From UPXZ01 sp964498765 (GTDB lineage: Bacteria > Bacteroidota > Bacteroidia > Bacteroidales > Paludibacteraceae), in the NCBI GenBank assembly GCA_964498765.1, contig CAZCIU010000002.1, forward strand, positions 1 to 64,000: a stretch of DNA of 64,000 bases, in the 5' to 3' direction. Shown here one piece after another: positions 45,030 through 54,289 of the stretch (its first letter is position 1; each line of letters begins with the position of its first letter). The notes beneath the pieces were generated by a model. That model was not told where the DNA came from. It did no database searches and saw only the letters and a list, made by a program, of their open reading frames with translations. Position numbers and translations under genes: made by a program.

Positions 45030-47039
45030 TTATAAAATTGATTTTACTTGTTTGTAAACGTTTTCAGCAGTAAAACCGAGTTTTTCGTCAAGAACTTTGT
45101 ATGGAGCAGAAAATCCGAATGATTCCAGTCCCCAGATTTTTCCGTTTTCTCCTACCAAACTTTCCAGATTTACCGGAAGTCCTGCAGTCAAACCAAAGCG
45201 TTTAATGCCTTTTGGAAGTAAACTTTCTTGGTATTCGGTTGATTGTGAGCGGAATAAACCTTCTGAAGGAACTGATACAATGCGAACTTTTACACCATCT
45301 TTGCGAAGTAATTCAGCACCATCCACCAAAGTAGAAACCTCGGAACCGGAAGCCAAAAGTACTACATCCGGATTTCCATCGCAAGAAACGACGTAAGCAC
45401 CTTTTACGGTTTCAGCTTGTTTTGGTTCAGGTAAGTTGTTGATATTCTGACGAGAAAGCACTAATGCAGTTGGTGTAGAAATGTTTTCCATTGCCATTTT
45501 CCAGGAAATGGTAGCTTCTTCCACATCGGCCGGACGAAGTACAAGCATCGAGTTTTTGCCTTTGTGATTTTTCAGTTTTTCCATCAAGCGAATTTGAGCT
45601 TCTTGCTCTACCGGCTCGTGAGTTGGGCCGTCTTCGCCTACGCGGAATGCATCGTGCGTCCACACATATTTCACCGGTAATTCCATCAATGCAGCCATAC
45701 GCACCGCAGGTTTCATATAGTCTGAGAATACGAAGAATGTTCCGCAAGCCACAAAAATTCCGCCATGAAGCGCAATACCGTTGCACAAACAAGCCATTGT
45801 CAATTCAGAAACTCCCGCTTGTAGGAATTTTCCTGAGAAATCGCCTTTTTGCATGGATTTGGTTTTTTTCAAGAAACCATCAGTTTTATCTGAATTGCTG
45901 AGGTCGGCACTGGAAACAATCATATTTTCTACATTCTCTGCCAAAAATCCTAAAACAGTAGCAGAAGCCGCACGTGTAGCTTGATTTGCTTTTTGCTCTA
46001 TGGAATTCCAGTCCAGATTTGGAGTTTTCCCTGAGAAGAATTGCTCGAATTTCGCAGCTAATTCCGGATTTTCGCTTGCCCATATCGCTTGTGCAGCTTT
46101 TCTTTCTTTGACCAATTCTTTCAGTTCTTCTTCACGTTTAGCATATACAGCTTTTGTTTCTTCAAAAATCACAAACGGATCTTCCGGATTTCCACCCAAG
46201 TTTTTTATGGTATGTTCTACGCTGGCTTTTGTCGCGCTAAGAGGCTGTCCGTGCGTGTCCACCATGTTTTCGTGGCTTTCGCCGTCGGCAGTTACTGCGC
46301 CTTTTCCCATGATAGTTGCACCGATAATCAGCGTCGGTTTGTCTTCCTCTTTTTTGGCTTCGCGCAGCGCAGTTCTGATTTCGGTAACGTTATTTCCATT
46401 AATTTCAATCACACGCCATCCCCAAGCTTCGTATTTCATTTTTACGTTTTCGCTGGTTACGGAGTCGGTATATGTAGAAAGCTGTACGCTGTTTGAATCG
46501 TAAAACATTATTAGGTTATTCAAGCCAAGGTGTCCGGCAATTCTTCCTGCTCCCTGCGAAACTTCCTCTTGAATTCCACCATCCGAAATAAATGCATAAA
46601 TGGTTTGATTCATCAAATCACCGAAACGTTCTTTCAAGAATTTAGCCGCAATAGCAGCACCTACGGCGTAAGTATGACCTTGTCCTAGTGGACCGGAAGT
46701 GTTTTCCACACCGCGTTCAACGTCCACTTCAGGGTGTCCTGGCGTGATGCTTCCCCATTGGCGGAATTGCTTCAAATCCTCCATCGAATATTTTCCCGTA
46801 AGGGCAAGGACTGAATAAAGCATGGGCGACATGTGTCCCGGATCCAAAAAGAAACGGTCGCGGCTTTCCCAGCGCGGATTTTCCGGATCATATTCCAAAA
46901 ATTCCGAATAAAGCACATTAATAAAATCAGCACCTCCCATGGCGCCTCCGGGGTGACCTGAGTTTGCTTTTTCAACCATAGCAGCGCTCAAAATACGAAT
47001 GTTGTCCGCAGCTTTGTTTAGTTCTTGAGTTGTGTTCAT
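45030..47039 (-). CDS. tkt: Transketolase
   Basis: Thiamine-diphosphate enzyme of the pentose phosphate pathway that moves two-carbon units between sugar phosphates. It has 669 residues with GHPGGAMGGADF (about 26-37), the ThDP/Mg region AFISDGGIQEEVSQGAGRI, LIMFYDSN and the pyrimidine domain with HDAFRVGEDGPTHEPVEQ. It ends the minus-strand cluster that begins at 50729, 27 bases after the DUF6048-like gene. Confidence 0.96.
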   Translation of the reverse strand: MNTTQELNKAADNIRILSAAMVEKANSGHPGGAMGGADFINVLYSEFLEYDPENPRWESRDRFFLDPGHMSPMLYSVLALTGKYSMEDLKQFRQWGSITPGHPEVDVERGVENTSGPLGQGHTYAVGAAIAAKFLKERFGDLMNQTIYAFISDGGIQEEVSQGAGRIAGHLGLNNLIMFYDSNSVQLSTYTDSVTSENVKMKYEAWGWRVIEINGNNVTEIRTALREAKKEEDKPTLIIGATIMGKGAVTADGESHENMVDTHGQPLSATKASVEHTIKNLGGNPEDPFVIFEETKAVYAKREEELKELVKERKAAQAIWASENPELAAKFEQFFSGKTPNLDWNSIEQKANQATRAASATVLGFLAENVENMIVSSADLSNSDKTDGFLKKTKSMQKGDFSGKFLQAGVSELTMACLCNGIALHGGIFVACGTFFVFSDYMKPAVRMAALMELPVKYVWTHDAFRVGEDGPTHEPVEQEAQIRLMEKLKNHKGKNSMLVLRPADVEEATISWKMAMENISTPTALVLSRQNINNLPEPKQAETVKGAYVVSCDGNPDVVLLASGSEVSTLVDGAELLRKDGVKVRIVSVPSEGLFRSQSTEYQESLLPKGIKRFGLTAGLPVNLESLVGENGKIWGLESFGFSAPYKVLDEKLGFTAENVYKQVKSIL

Positions 47040-47066
47040 GTCTTTGTAAATATTTTTATTTAGTAA

Positions 47067-47786
47067 TTATTTTATTTTGTAGCCAAGCGTGTAACTAAAT
47101 CCCCATCCGGAATCTGTTCCCGTTCCATAACCTGGAATATACCAAGGTGCAGTTTCTCCGGGTTTTGCTCTGTTTATCAATCGTCTGTTTCTGACTGACC
47201 AACCCATGAATATATTTTTGAAAACTTCTACCCGAAGTCCGGCATTTACTTCAAACCAAAATTTAGTATCATTGATTGATTCCATATTGATGGTTTCAGT
47301 GCCTCCCCAATATTCGTCGGTCAGCGTAAGATTGTAAAGCGAATAATTCAATTGGCTCATTCCCAATCTTACTCCGGCTAAAAATACATTGTTTTTCTGT
47401 GTAGAATTTTCTGCAGGACGAAAAACCGGAACATCCAATCCTATTTTTCCAAAAATTCCGGTAGTTTTGAACTGGATACCATTGGCAGAAGTTTTGTCAG
47501 CACCGCCCATTCCTGCCTCGATGGTAGGGTAGTATTTGTTTTTCAAATTGAGTTGCGCACTTCCCAGAAAACTGTAAGCATCGCTATTTAATACTGTTTT
47601 TTGAAAAATTGGAATCAAATCAGTTTCAATCAGAATTCCCTGCCACAGTTTGACGCTGTCTTTTTTCACCGCTTTCACTTCTTTTCTAATCGTCTCCTGA
47701 GGCTCATTGGTTTGAGCTGCGGAAGTAAGTGTGCCGGCAAACAACAATATACTACTCAATATGATGTAACTTAATATTCTCAACAT
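47067..47786 (-). CDS. DUF6048-like exported protein
   Basis: Function unknown. I prefer the Met at 47786 (239 residues), giving the signal peptide MLRILSYIILSSILLFAGTL...AAQ; in-frame Mets at 47801 and 47828 extend it. The mature part (LWQGILIETDLIPIFQKTV, YYPTIEAGMGGADKTS, IFMGWSVRNRRLI, GWGFSYTLGYKIK) has alternating beta-strands and an aromatic-rich end, so a small outer-membrane barrel is likely. The start overlaps the 3' end of the next upstream gene by 35 bases in another frame, suggesting coupled translation. The family name is given from memory. Confidence 0.7.
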   Translation of the reverse strand: MLRILSYIILSSILLFAGTLTSAAQTNEPQETIRKEVKAVKKDSVKLWQGILIETDLIPIFQKTVLNSDAYSFLGSAQLNLKNKYYPTIEAGMGGADKTSANGIQFKTTGIFGKIGLDVPVFRPAENSTQKNNVFLAGVRLGMSQLNYSLYNLTLTDEYWGGTETINMESINDTKFWFEVNAGLRVEVFKNIFMGWSVRNRRLINRAKPGETAPWYIPGYGTGTDSGWGFSYTLGYKIK

Positions 47787-48243
47787 GCTGTGTGTTAACA
47801 TTTCGGTTAATAATAGTAATACTGTCAATAAAATGTCCGGTTGTGTATGCTGTGTCGATTACGTGCGTGCGTATGCTGCCACATTCGAGCGATAAAAATT
47901 CGAGCTGATTTTTATAAACTACGGTAATTGTGTCATAAATATTACTCATTCTCAGATTAAATTTACTTTCCTCAGCAAATTGATTGAGCGGTACCTGAAT
48001 ACTTCCAAGTGGCTTTTTTTCGTACAAAAACTTAGAATTTCCAACTCCATTAACCCAAAGACTGTCGAAAGTAATTTTTACTTCCACCCATCGGCCGGTT
48101 TGAGCATTGATGGTGTCTAGGTAAAATGTCATTCCGGCTTCTACTTTACGGCTTTTGCGGCAGGTTTCGTCAGTAGTGCAGGCCGTTATCACCAGCATTA
48201 AAAGCAAAAAAATACCGATATTTTTTATGTTTCGTTGTTTCAT
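47752..48243 (-). CDS. DUF6452-like lipoprotein
   Basis: Function unknown. It has 163 residues with a lipoprotein signal (KNIGIFLLLMLVITACTTDE; Cys22 the likely lipidated residue). The rest is beta-rich, with a second Cys pair (CRKSRK and LECGSIRTH). It sits between the DUF7935-like and DUF6048-like genes; its ATG overlaps the stop of the upstream gene by one base (TAATG). The gene pair with DUF6048 appears to be conserved in Bacteroidales by my recollection. Confidence 0.72.
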   Translation of the reverse strand: MKQRNIKNIGIFLLLMLVITACTTDETCRKSRKVEAGMTFYLDTINAQTGRWVEVKITFDSLWVNGVGNSKFLYEKKPLGSIQVPLNQFAEESKFNLRMSNIYDTITVVYKNQLEFLSLECGSIRTHVIDTAYTTGHFIDSITIINRNVNTQHVENIKLHHIE

Positions 48244-48752
48244 TAGAATAGTTCTTTTACTTCGGCTTTCAGACTGCGCATGGCCGAAAAAAGTGCCGTG
48301 TCTTGCGGCGTGTTAAAAGCTTGAATAATGATTTTCGCCAATTTCTCGGCAGGTTCATCGGGCTTGCACTGAGCAGCACTCATATTTATTAGTTGTACAA
48401 TGTCTTCGCGCGCATCGTCTATTTCTTCCCAAAGAATGTCGCTGACGTAGATTTGCTGCGAAGCATTATGCTCAAATTCTCTTCGAATATCGTTCAGAAT
48501 TCTCGCCTGAAATTCTAGACAAGTTTGGTTGAGTTCTACTTTTTGAACCAGAAAATTATTCGGATCCAATCTTTCCAGCAAAATAGTGAGCCGCTCGTAT
48601 GCGCGCAATCGCGTTTGTAAAACTTCAGGCGCATGCAGATTTTTGGCGGATGAATTTTTCTTTTCTTTACTGAATTTCATAAACTGAAATACTAATATAG
48701 CTACGCCACCCACGATAATCAACGCCAATATAGTATATTGAATTATTGTCAT
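48243..48752 (-). CDS. Single-span membrane protein, DUF7935-like
   Basis: Function unknown. It has 169 residues: an N-terminal transmembrane helix (IIQYTILALIIVGGVAILVFQFM), then a soluble helical domain (RAYERLTILLERLDPNNFL, LNDIRREFEHNASQQIYVSDILW). It lies 13 bases after crcB and overlaps the lipoprotein gene by one base, so it belongs to the same transcript. The family assignment is tentative. Confidence 0.68.
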   Translation of the reverse strand: MTIIQYTILALIIVGGVAILVFQFMKFSKEKKNSSAKNLHAPEVLQTRLRAYERLTILLERLDPNNFLVQKVELNQTCLEFQARILNDIRREFEHNASQQIYVSDILWEEIDDAREDIVQLINMSAAQCKPDEPAEKLAKIIIQAFNTPQDTALFSAMRSLKAEVKELF

Positions 48753-48765
48753 AGTTTTTTGGGTT

Positions 48766-49146
48766 TTATGGCGTAAAAAGTTTTGATAAATAAAATCCGC
48801 CCATCACAGCTAAGATGCCTAATACTACACTCAATGTCATGTAAATCAGTGCAGTAGTAGTTTGCCCGTTTTGAAGTAGAAGAAAATTTTCATTCGTAAA
48901 TGCCGAAAAAGTAGTAAATCCGCCGCAGAAACCTACAACCAGAAATAATTTCAAATTTGTGGTCATTTCATTGGAACTAATCAGAATTCCCAGCAAAAAA
49001 CCAATCAGCAAACTACCTAAAATATTGGCGAAAAACGTTCCCATCGGGATGGAATGAAAATTCCAACTCAGGTTTAATTTGGAAATCAGGTAACGCGCTA
49101 CGCTTCCCAAAAATCCTCCCATTCCAACCAAAAGTAGCTGTTTCAT
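48766..49146 (-). CDS. crcB: Fluoride channel CrcB (Fluc)
   Basis: Small dual-topology channel that exports fluoride. It has 126 residues with four hydrophobic helices and the family motifs GGFLGSVARYLIS, GTFFANILGSLLIGF and VGFCGGFTTFSAFTNE (the Phe/Thr-lined pore). Only 29 bases separate it from the upstream gene, so there is no room for a fluoride riboswitch directly before it. Confidence 0.94.
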   Translation of the reverse strand: MKQLLLVGMGGFLGSVARYLISKLNLSWNFHSIPMGTFFANILGSLLIGFLLGILISSNEMTTNLKLFLVVGFCGGFTTFSAFTNENFLLLQNGQTTTALIYMTLSVVLGILAVMGGFYLSKLFTP

Positions 49147-49175
49147 TTTACGAATTATTCTTTTTCGATTTCGAA

Positions 49176-50144
49176 TTAAAGCTCTTTTTCAATCTTATAA
49201 TTATTGCGTTCTGGTGAACTTCGGGCAACAATTTCTGCCACAAATCCTGCCAAAAACAGCAAGGTTCCCATAATCATCAACACCAGCGAAATGTAAAAAT
49301 ACGGACTGTCAACAACCAACGGCGCAGGCACATGGTTTTTGAGAGCAATCAGTTTATGAGCACCCACGATGACAACGGCGATAAAGCCCAGAATAAACAT
49401 CAAACTGCCTATCAACCCGAAAAAGTGCATCGGTTTTTTAGCAAATTTGGTTAAAAACCAAAGCGTCAGCAAATCCAGATAACCATTTACAAAACGACTT
49501 AAACCGAATTTTGATTCGCCAAATTCACGTTTGCGGTGCGTAACTACTTTTTCACCAATTCGTGTGAATCCGGCTGTTTTAGCCAAATATGGTATGTAGC
49601 GATGCATATCGCCATAAACTTCGATGTTTTTCACCACTTCGTTGCGGTAAGCCTTAAGGCCGCAGTTCATGTCGTGAAGTTTCAGTCCGGTTACTTGACG
49701 CGCTGTTGCGTTGTAAAGTTTGGACGGCAGATTTTTGGTCAATTTGGCATCGTAGCGTTTTTTCTTCCAGCCGGAAACCAAATCGTAATTTCCCGAATAA
49801 ATCATGTGATAAAGTTCCGGAATTTCGTCTGGACTATCCTGCAAATCAGCATCCATTGTGATTACCACATCGCCTTTTGCCATCTGAAATCCACAATGCA
49901 AAGCAGGAGATTTTCCGTAATTATGACGGAATTTGATGCCGTGAATTTGCTCCGGCGACTTTTTTTCAAGTTGCTCGATTACTGTCCAAGAACCGTCTGT
50001 ACTTCCATCGTCAATAAAAATAACTTCGTAGCTGAATTTATTTTCTTGCATCACGCGCTCAATCCATTCGTAGAGCTTCGGTAGAGACTCTTCTTCGTTG
50101 TACAACGGCACTACAACTGATATATCCATTTTATTTTGTGTCAA
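49176..50144 (-). CDS. Family 2 glycosyltransferase, dolichol-phosphate-mannose-synthase-like
   Basis: It has 322 residues; the start could also be Met6 at 50129. The GT-A domain has VVPLYNEEESLPKLYEW, VIFIDDGSTDGSW and the metal site MDADLQDSPDEIPE. Two C-terminal transmembrane helices (FGLIGSLMFILGFIAVVIVGA and FYISLVLMIMGTLLFLAGF) match the GtrB/ArnC-type enzymes that load a sugar on undecaprenyl phosphate. The sugar is unknown. It is 12 bases after the DUF4199-like gene. Confidence 0.9.
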   Translation of the reverse strand: MTQNKMDISVVVPLYNEEESLPKLYEWIERVMQENKFSYEVIFIDDGSTDGSWTVIEQLEKKSPEQIHGIKFRHNYGKSPALHCGFQMAKGDVVITMDADLQDSPDEIPELYHMIYSGNYDLVSGWKKKRYDAKLTKNLPSKLYNATARQVTGLKLHDMNCGLKAYRNEVVKNIEVYGDMHRYIPYLAKTAGFTRIGEKVVTHRKREFGESKFGLSRFVNGYLDLLTLWFLTKFAKKPMHFFGLIGSLMFILGFIAVVIVGAHKLIALKNHVPAPLVVDSPYFYISLVLMIMGTLLFLAGFVAEIVARSSPERNNYKIEKEL

Positions 50145-50156
50145 AATTTACTGTTT

Positions 50157-50729
50157 TTAAAAATTTTGTTTTGGTAAATCGTCTTGATTTTTATCAAAAA
50201 TACTTTTCTCTTTTTTTACAATTCCGGCCAATATCAATCCGATGAAAAATGCAATAAATACATTTGCCCAAATCATTAAAAGGGTGTAATTCAGAGGATC
50301 GGACAATATTTCCATTGATTCGTAAGCACGATCCATGTCCATAGGAAATCTGCCTTGCATCATTTCGGCCATTCTTTCGTAGTTTTCCATGCTTTTGTTG
50401 AACTCTTCTTTCAAGATTTCGGTATTGATAAAGCGAAAATAAACGAACTTAACGACTGCAGAAATAAGCGAAGCAAAAAAGAAAAGTAAAATTGTGTACA
50501 GCAATCCGTGTGTGTAGGAAATGGCTCCATTGCAATCCGTGTCACGGTATTTTACCAAATAACGATACGTCATCCAAAGAATAAGAAATGGAATGAATAA
50601 GGTCAAAATCCCCAAAAGACCAATCTCGGATACGTTTAAAAGAAAATTTGCAGAAAAGATAATTCCGAGAATTAAGCCGTTCTGCATTGTTGAATTCCAA
50701 ATATTATTTGTCGTCATAGCTCTTTTCAA
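50157..50729 (-). CDS. DUF4199 family membrane protein
   Basis: Function unknown. It has 190 residues (Met5 at 50717 is an alternative start). About four hydrophobic helices and the pair CNGAISYTHGLLYTILLFFF and LNYTLLMIWANVFIAFFIGL fit the DUF4199 pattern of Bacteroidota. It is the first gene of the minus-strand cluster running to tkt, with a -7 element TAATTTTG at 50739-50746. Confidence 0.8.
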   Translation of the reverse strand: MKRAMTTNNIWNSTMQNGLILGIIFSANFLLNVSEIGLLGILTLFIPFLILWMTYRYLVKYRDTDCNGAISYTHGLLYTILLFFFASLISAVVKFVYFRFINTEILKEEFNKSMENYERMAEMMQGRFPMDMDRAYESMEILSDPLNYTLLMIWANVFIAFFIGLILAGIVKKEKSIFDKNQDDLPKQNF

Positions 50730-50738
50730 ATTAAACTA

Positions 50739-50746
50739 CAAAATTA
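50739..50746 (-). promoter_or_regulatory. -7 promoter element before the DUF4199 gene
   Basis: TAATTTTG on the minus strand, 10 bases from the ATG at 50729 (22 from Met5). No -33 partner was found. If real, it favours the Met5 start. Confidence 0.4.
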
Positions 50747-50818
50747 CAAAAAATATAGCGAAATGTATCATATTTTGAAAAAAGTCCGGTGGAGTAAATC
50801 AATCAACATACTACTTAA

Positions 50819-51460
50819 TTACTTTGCCGATTTCAAAAAATACCTGCACCATTCTTTCAAACCGCATTCTTCACATTTGGGTTTCCTTGCCTGGCAAACA
50901 TATCTTCCATGGAGAATTAGCCAATGATGAGCCCTTGGAATAAGTTCTTTTGGAATGTGTTTTACCAATTCTTTCTCAGTTTGAAGCGGATTTTTTGAAT
51001 TAGTCGTCAAGCCAATTCGCTCCGAAACCCGAAATACGTGCGTATCTACCGCCATTGTCGGTTGATTATATACAACAGAAGCAATTACATTAGCGGTTTT
51101 TCGCCCAACTCCCGGTAGTTTCTGCAGGTCATCGACATTATCCGGCACAATGCCATTAAAATCTGAAATCAGCTTCTGAGCCATTCCTACCAAGTGTTTA
51201 GATTTATTATTGGGATAGGAGATGGAACGAATGTATTCAAAAATTACTTCCGGCGTTGAAGCTGCCATAGCTTCGGCGGTAGGGTAGTCGTGCAGTAAAA
51301 CGGGTGTAACCATATTCACTCGTTTGTCGGTGCATTGAGCAGAAAGAATCACTGCTACCAATAACCCGAATGGATCATCATAAACTAATTCCGTTTCTGC
51401 AACCGGCACATTGGCTTCAAACCACGCGATTACGTTTTTATAGCGTTCTTTTTTTGTCAT
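50819..51460 (-). CDS. nth: Endonuclease III
   Basis: DNA glycosylase/AP lyase that removes oxidised pyrimidines. The start at 51460 (213 residues, MTKKERYKNVIAWFEANVP) matches the family; the longer frame from 51574 adds an unlike segment. Helix-hairpin-helix LPGVGRKTANVIA carries the catalytic Lys, VDTHVFRVSERIG the catalytic Asp, and the [4Fe-4S] cluster Cys-X6-Cys-X2-Cys-X5-Cys is complete (CQARKPKCEECGLKEWC). It is divergent from ftsK. Confidence 0.95.
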   Translation of the reverse strand: MTKKERYKNVIAWFEANVPVAETELVYDDPFGLLVAVILSAQCTDKRVNMVTPVLLHDYPTAEAMAASTPEVIFEYIRSISYPNNKSKHLVGMAQKLISDFNGIVPDNVDDLQKLPGVGRKTANVIASVVYNQPTMAVDTHVFRVSERIGLTTNSKNPLQTEKELVKHIPKELIPRAHHWLILHGRYVCQARKPKCEECGLKEWCRYFLKSAK

Positions 51461-51580
51461 TTTTACAGGCTTTTGGCGAAAAGTAAAGTCAGTGAAATTT
51501 ATTAGACTTTGACGAACCGCCTGATTTTTAAATTTCCTACAAAAATAGCAAAAACGATTTTTATTGCCATTCATTTTTAC

Positions 51581-51588
51581 TATTTTTG
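51581..51588 (+). promoter_or_regulatory. -7 promoter element before ftsK
   Basis: TATTTTTG matches TAnnTTTG 68 bases before the ATG. No -33 element at the usual distance. Confidence 0.5.
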
Positions 51589-51656
51589 CAGATTAGTTTG
51601 GATACTTTGCATTTTTTGCAAGTTTTTTATTCTAAAACATAAACCTGATTATTTAA

Positions 51657-54113
51657 ATGGCTAAAAAACCTACTCGAAATACAAGCACGCAGCGAAGACC
51701 GACACAAGTGCGAACAAGTCGTTCGTCAAGTGCGGGAAGTACGCTTCGCAAGATTATTTCATTTTTCAAAGATGAAAGAACACATTTTATTGTCGGAATT
51801 TTTCTGTCAATCGTTGTGATTTATTCATTTTTGTCTTTTTTGTCCTACTTCTTCACAGGAGCGGCAGATAAGAGCGTTTTTGATAATATAAGTTTCAAAG
51901 AATCGCTGGAAATCCGTGGCACAGTAAAAAACTGGGCATCAGTAATGGGCGCATTTATTTCCGAAACATTTATTGATAATTGGTTTGGAATTTCATCCTT
52001 TGCCATTCTGTTTTTCATTACTATTGTGGCGTTGCGACTGATGAAAGTTCGTTTTATTGCCCTTTGGAAAGCATTTTTTCACTCCTTTTTCTGGTTAATC
52101 TGGGTGTCGGTTTTCTTGGGTTATGTGACAGATTTTTTCCCGGCACTTCAGCCAAAATTTTTCTCACTTGGCGGTAAACACGGAGATTATATTGCCACAG
52201 AATTACTGAATTCTTACATCGGCAAACCTGGAACACTTTTGCTAATTCTCGCTTCTATAATTGTTTATTTTGTGTTTACCTGGAAAGGCACTATTTCATT
52301 CCTGAAAAATCTGTTCAATAAAAAAGGACTTCGAAAATTCGCTACTGAACGCGAAGAAGAGCCGATTGTGGCAGTTGGAACTGAGATTGTTCCGGAAGAA
52401 TGGGTTGTACGAGGTATTAGTGAAGAGCCTGTTAGAGCACACACAAGCACCGCACAAGCACCACCGAAAAAAGAGAAAATTGAAGATTTGGAGGATGAGG
52501 TAAGTTTTGAAGTGAATGTGCCGAATAAACCTGAAGATATGGCAGCAGAGTACGAAGCGGATGAAAATGACGATCCAAATTACAACATTGCCAAATTAGG
52601 AAAATACGATCCAACGCTGGATTTATCGAGATACGTGCCGCCAACGCTCGAACTGCTGAAACAGTACGGAAATGAGAATAATCTCCAGGTGGATATGGCG
52701 GAGCAAAACGCCAATAAAAATAGAATTACTACCACACTTCGCAATTTTGGAATCGAGATTGAATCCATCAAAGCAACTGTAGGACCGACGATTACGCTCT
52801 ATGAAATTGTACCGAAATCCGGTATTCGTATTTCAAAAATTAGAAATCTGGAATCGGATATTATGTTGAGTTTGGCAGCTACAGGTATTCGTATTATTGC
52901 ACCAATTCCGGGAAAAGGAACCATTGGAATTGAGGTTCCGAATAACGAGCCGCAAATCGTTTCCATGCATTCGGTTTTGGGTTCCAAGAAATTTATGGAA
53001 TCAAAACTGGAACTTCCGATTGCTTTTGGAAAGACAATTACGAACGACGTATTTATGATTGACCTAGCCAAGATGCCTCACTTGCTTGTGGCAGGAGCTA
53101 CGGGACAAGGTAAATCGGTGGGATTGAATGCAATTATTACTTCTTTGCTTTACAAAAAGCATCCGGCGCAGTTGAAATTTGTGCTGATTGACCCTAAAAA
53201 AGTAGAATTTAATATCTATGGAGCCATTGAGAAGCATTTTCTGGCAAAATTGCCTGATGGCGAAGATGCAATCATCACTGATACGAGTAAAGTAGTTCAA
53301 ACATTGAATTCGCTTTGTGTGGAAATGGATCAACGATACGATTTGCTTAAAAAAGCGCACGTTCGTAATATTAAGGAATACAACGAAAAATTTGTAAATC
53401 GGGAATTAAATCCAGAAAAAGGACACCGTTTTTTGCCGTACATCGTGGTAATTGTGGATGAGTTTGGTGACTTGATTATGACTGCAGGAAAAGAAGTGGA
53501 AATGCCGATTGCACGTATTGCTCAGCTTGCTCGTGCGGTGGGAATGCACATGGTTATCGCCACGCAACGTCCTTCGGTTAACATAATCACCGGAGTTATC
53601 AAAGCCAACTTCCCGGCTCGATTGGCGTTCCGCGTTTCATCGATGATTGACTCGCGAACTATTTTGGATGCGCCGGGCGCCAATCAATTGGTCGGACGAG
53701 GCGATATGCTTTTCTCGCAAGGCAGCGATTTGAATCGGGTGCAATGTGCCTTTGTAGATACACCGGAAGTGGAAGAAATTGCTAAATTTATCGGTCAGCA
53801 GCGTGGATATCCTACTGCATTTTACTTGCCGGAATATGTTTCTACGGAAGGCGAGGGTATTGATCCAACTGCGGTAGATATGAGCAAGCGCGATCCGCTA
53901 TTTGATGAAGCTGCGCGAATGATTGTAGCTACACAACAAGGCTCTACATCGATGATACAGCGTAAATTCTCAATCGGATATAACCGTGCCGGAAGATTGG
54001 CAGATCAATTGGAAATTGCAGGAATTGTTGGGCCAAGCGAAGGAAGTAAAGCTCGTCAAGTGTTGGTGCAGACCGAATATGAATTAGAGCAAATTCTAAG
54101 TCATCTAAATTAA
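51657..54113 (+). CDS. ftsK: DNA translocase FtsK
   Basis: Septum-linked motor that pumps DNA and helps resolve chromosome dimers. It has 818 residues. Four N-terminal membrane helices occupy about 40-220 (IVGIFLSIVVIYSFLSFLSYF and others), followed by an acidic linker. The motor domain has Walker A AGATGQGKSVGLNAII, Walker B IVVIVDEFGDLIM and ATQRPSVNIITGVIKANFPAR. The C-terminal gamma winged-helix domain (FSIGYNRAGRLADQLEIAGIV) is present. lolA follows, an order common in this phylum. Confidence 0.96.
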   Translation: MAKKPTRNTSTQRRPTQVRTSRSSSAGSTLRKIISFFKDERTHFIVGIFLSIVVIYSFLSFLSYFFTGAADKSVFDNISFKESLEIRGTVKNWASVMGAFISETFIDNWFGISSFAILFFITIVALRLMKVRFIALWKAFFHSFFWLIWVSVFLGYVTDFFPALQPKFFSLGGKHGDYIATELLNSYIGKPGTLLLILASIIVYFVFTWKGTISFLKNLFNKKGLRKFATEREEEPIVAVGTEIVPEEWVVRGISEEPVRAHTSTAQAPPKKEKIEDLEDEVSFEVNVPNKPEDMAAEYEADENDDPNYNIAKLGKYDPTLDLSRYVPPTLELLKQYGNENNLQVDMAEQNANKNRITTTLRNFGIEIESIKATVGPTITLYEIVPKSGIRISKIRNLESDIMLSLAATGIRIIAPIPGKGTIGIEVPNNEPQIVSMHSVLGSKKFMESKLELPIAFGKTITNDVFMIDLAKMPHLLVAGATGQGKSVGLNAIITSLLYKKHPAQLKFVLIDPKKVEFNIYGAIEKHFLAKLPDGEDAIITDTSKVVQTLNSLCVEMDQRYDLLKKAHVRNIKEYNEKFVNRELNPEKGHRFLPYIVVIVDEFGDLIMTAGKEVEMPIARIAQLARAVGMHMVIATQRPSVNIITGVIKANFPARLAFRVSSMIDSRTILDAPGANQLVGRGDMLFSQGSDLNRVQCAFVDTPEVEEIAKFIGQQRGYPTAFYLPEYVSTEGEGIDPTAVDMSKRDPLFDEAARMIVATQQGSTSMIQRKFSIGYNRAGRLADQLEIAGIVGPSEGSKARQVLVQTEYELEQILSHLN

Positions 54114-54140
54114 TATGAAGCTATTAAGCTACTAAATAAC

Positions 54141-54171
54141 ATATCCCCATGCAGTTGCTGTGTGGGGATAT
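54141..54171 (+). terminator. Hairpin terminator after ftsK
   Basis: ATATCCCCA / TGGGGATAT stem followed by a short T-run. Confidence 0.7.
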
Positions 54172-54289
54172 TTCTATAATAATGAATTGAAAGGATAAAA
54201 CAAGTTGTATTTATTTCAGATTATCAGCACTTTAAGAATTTGGCATACAAGTTGTTTTTTAACAATTAAACTTTTAAAAATATGAGGAT

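Noticed and set aside
47752..47828. Possible frameshift joining the lipoprotein and DUF6048-like frames
   Set aside because: Each has its own signal peptide and stop; the overlap is explained by coupled translation.
49147..49175. Fluoride riboswitch before crcB
   Set aside because: Only 29 bases separate crcB from the upstream gene.
49536..50084. Long open frame of 182 codons on the plus strand
   Set aside because: It lies fully opposite the GT2 glycosyltransferase gene, has no family motifs and reads as a shadow of the real gene. The same holds for the frames opposite tkt (46000-46503), infB (19523-19987) and groL (7106-7600).
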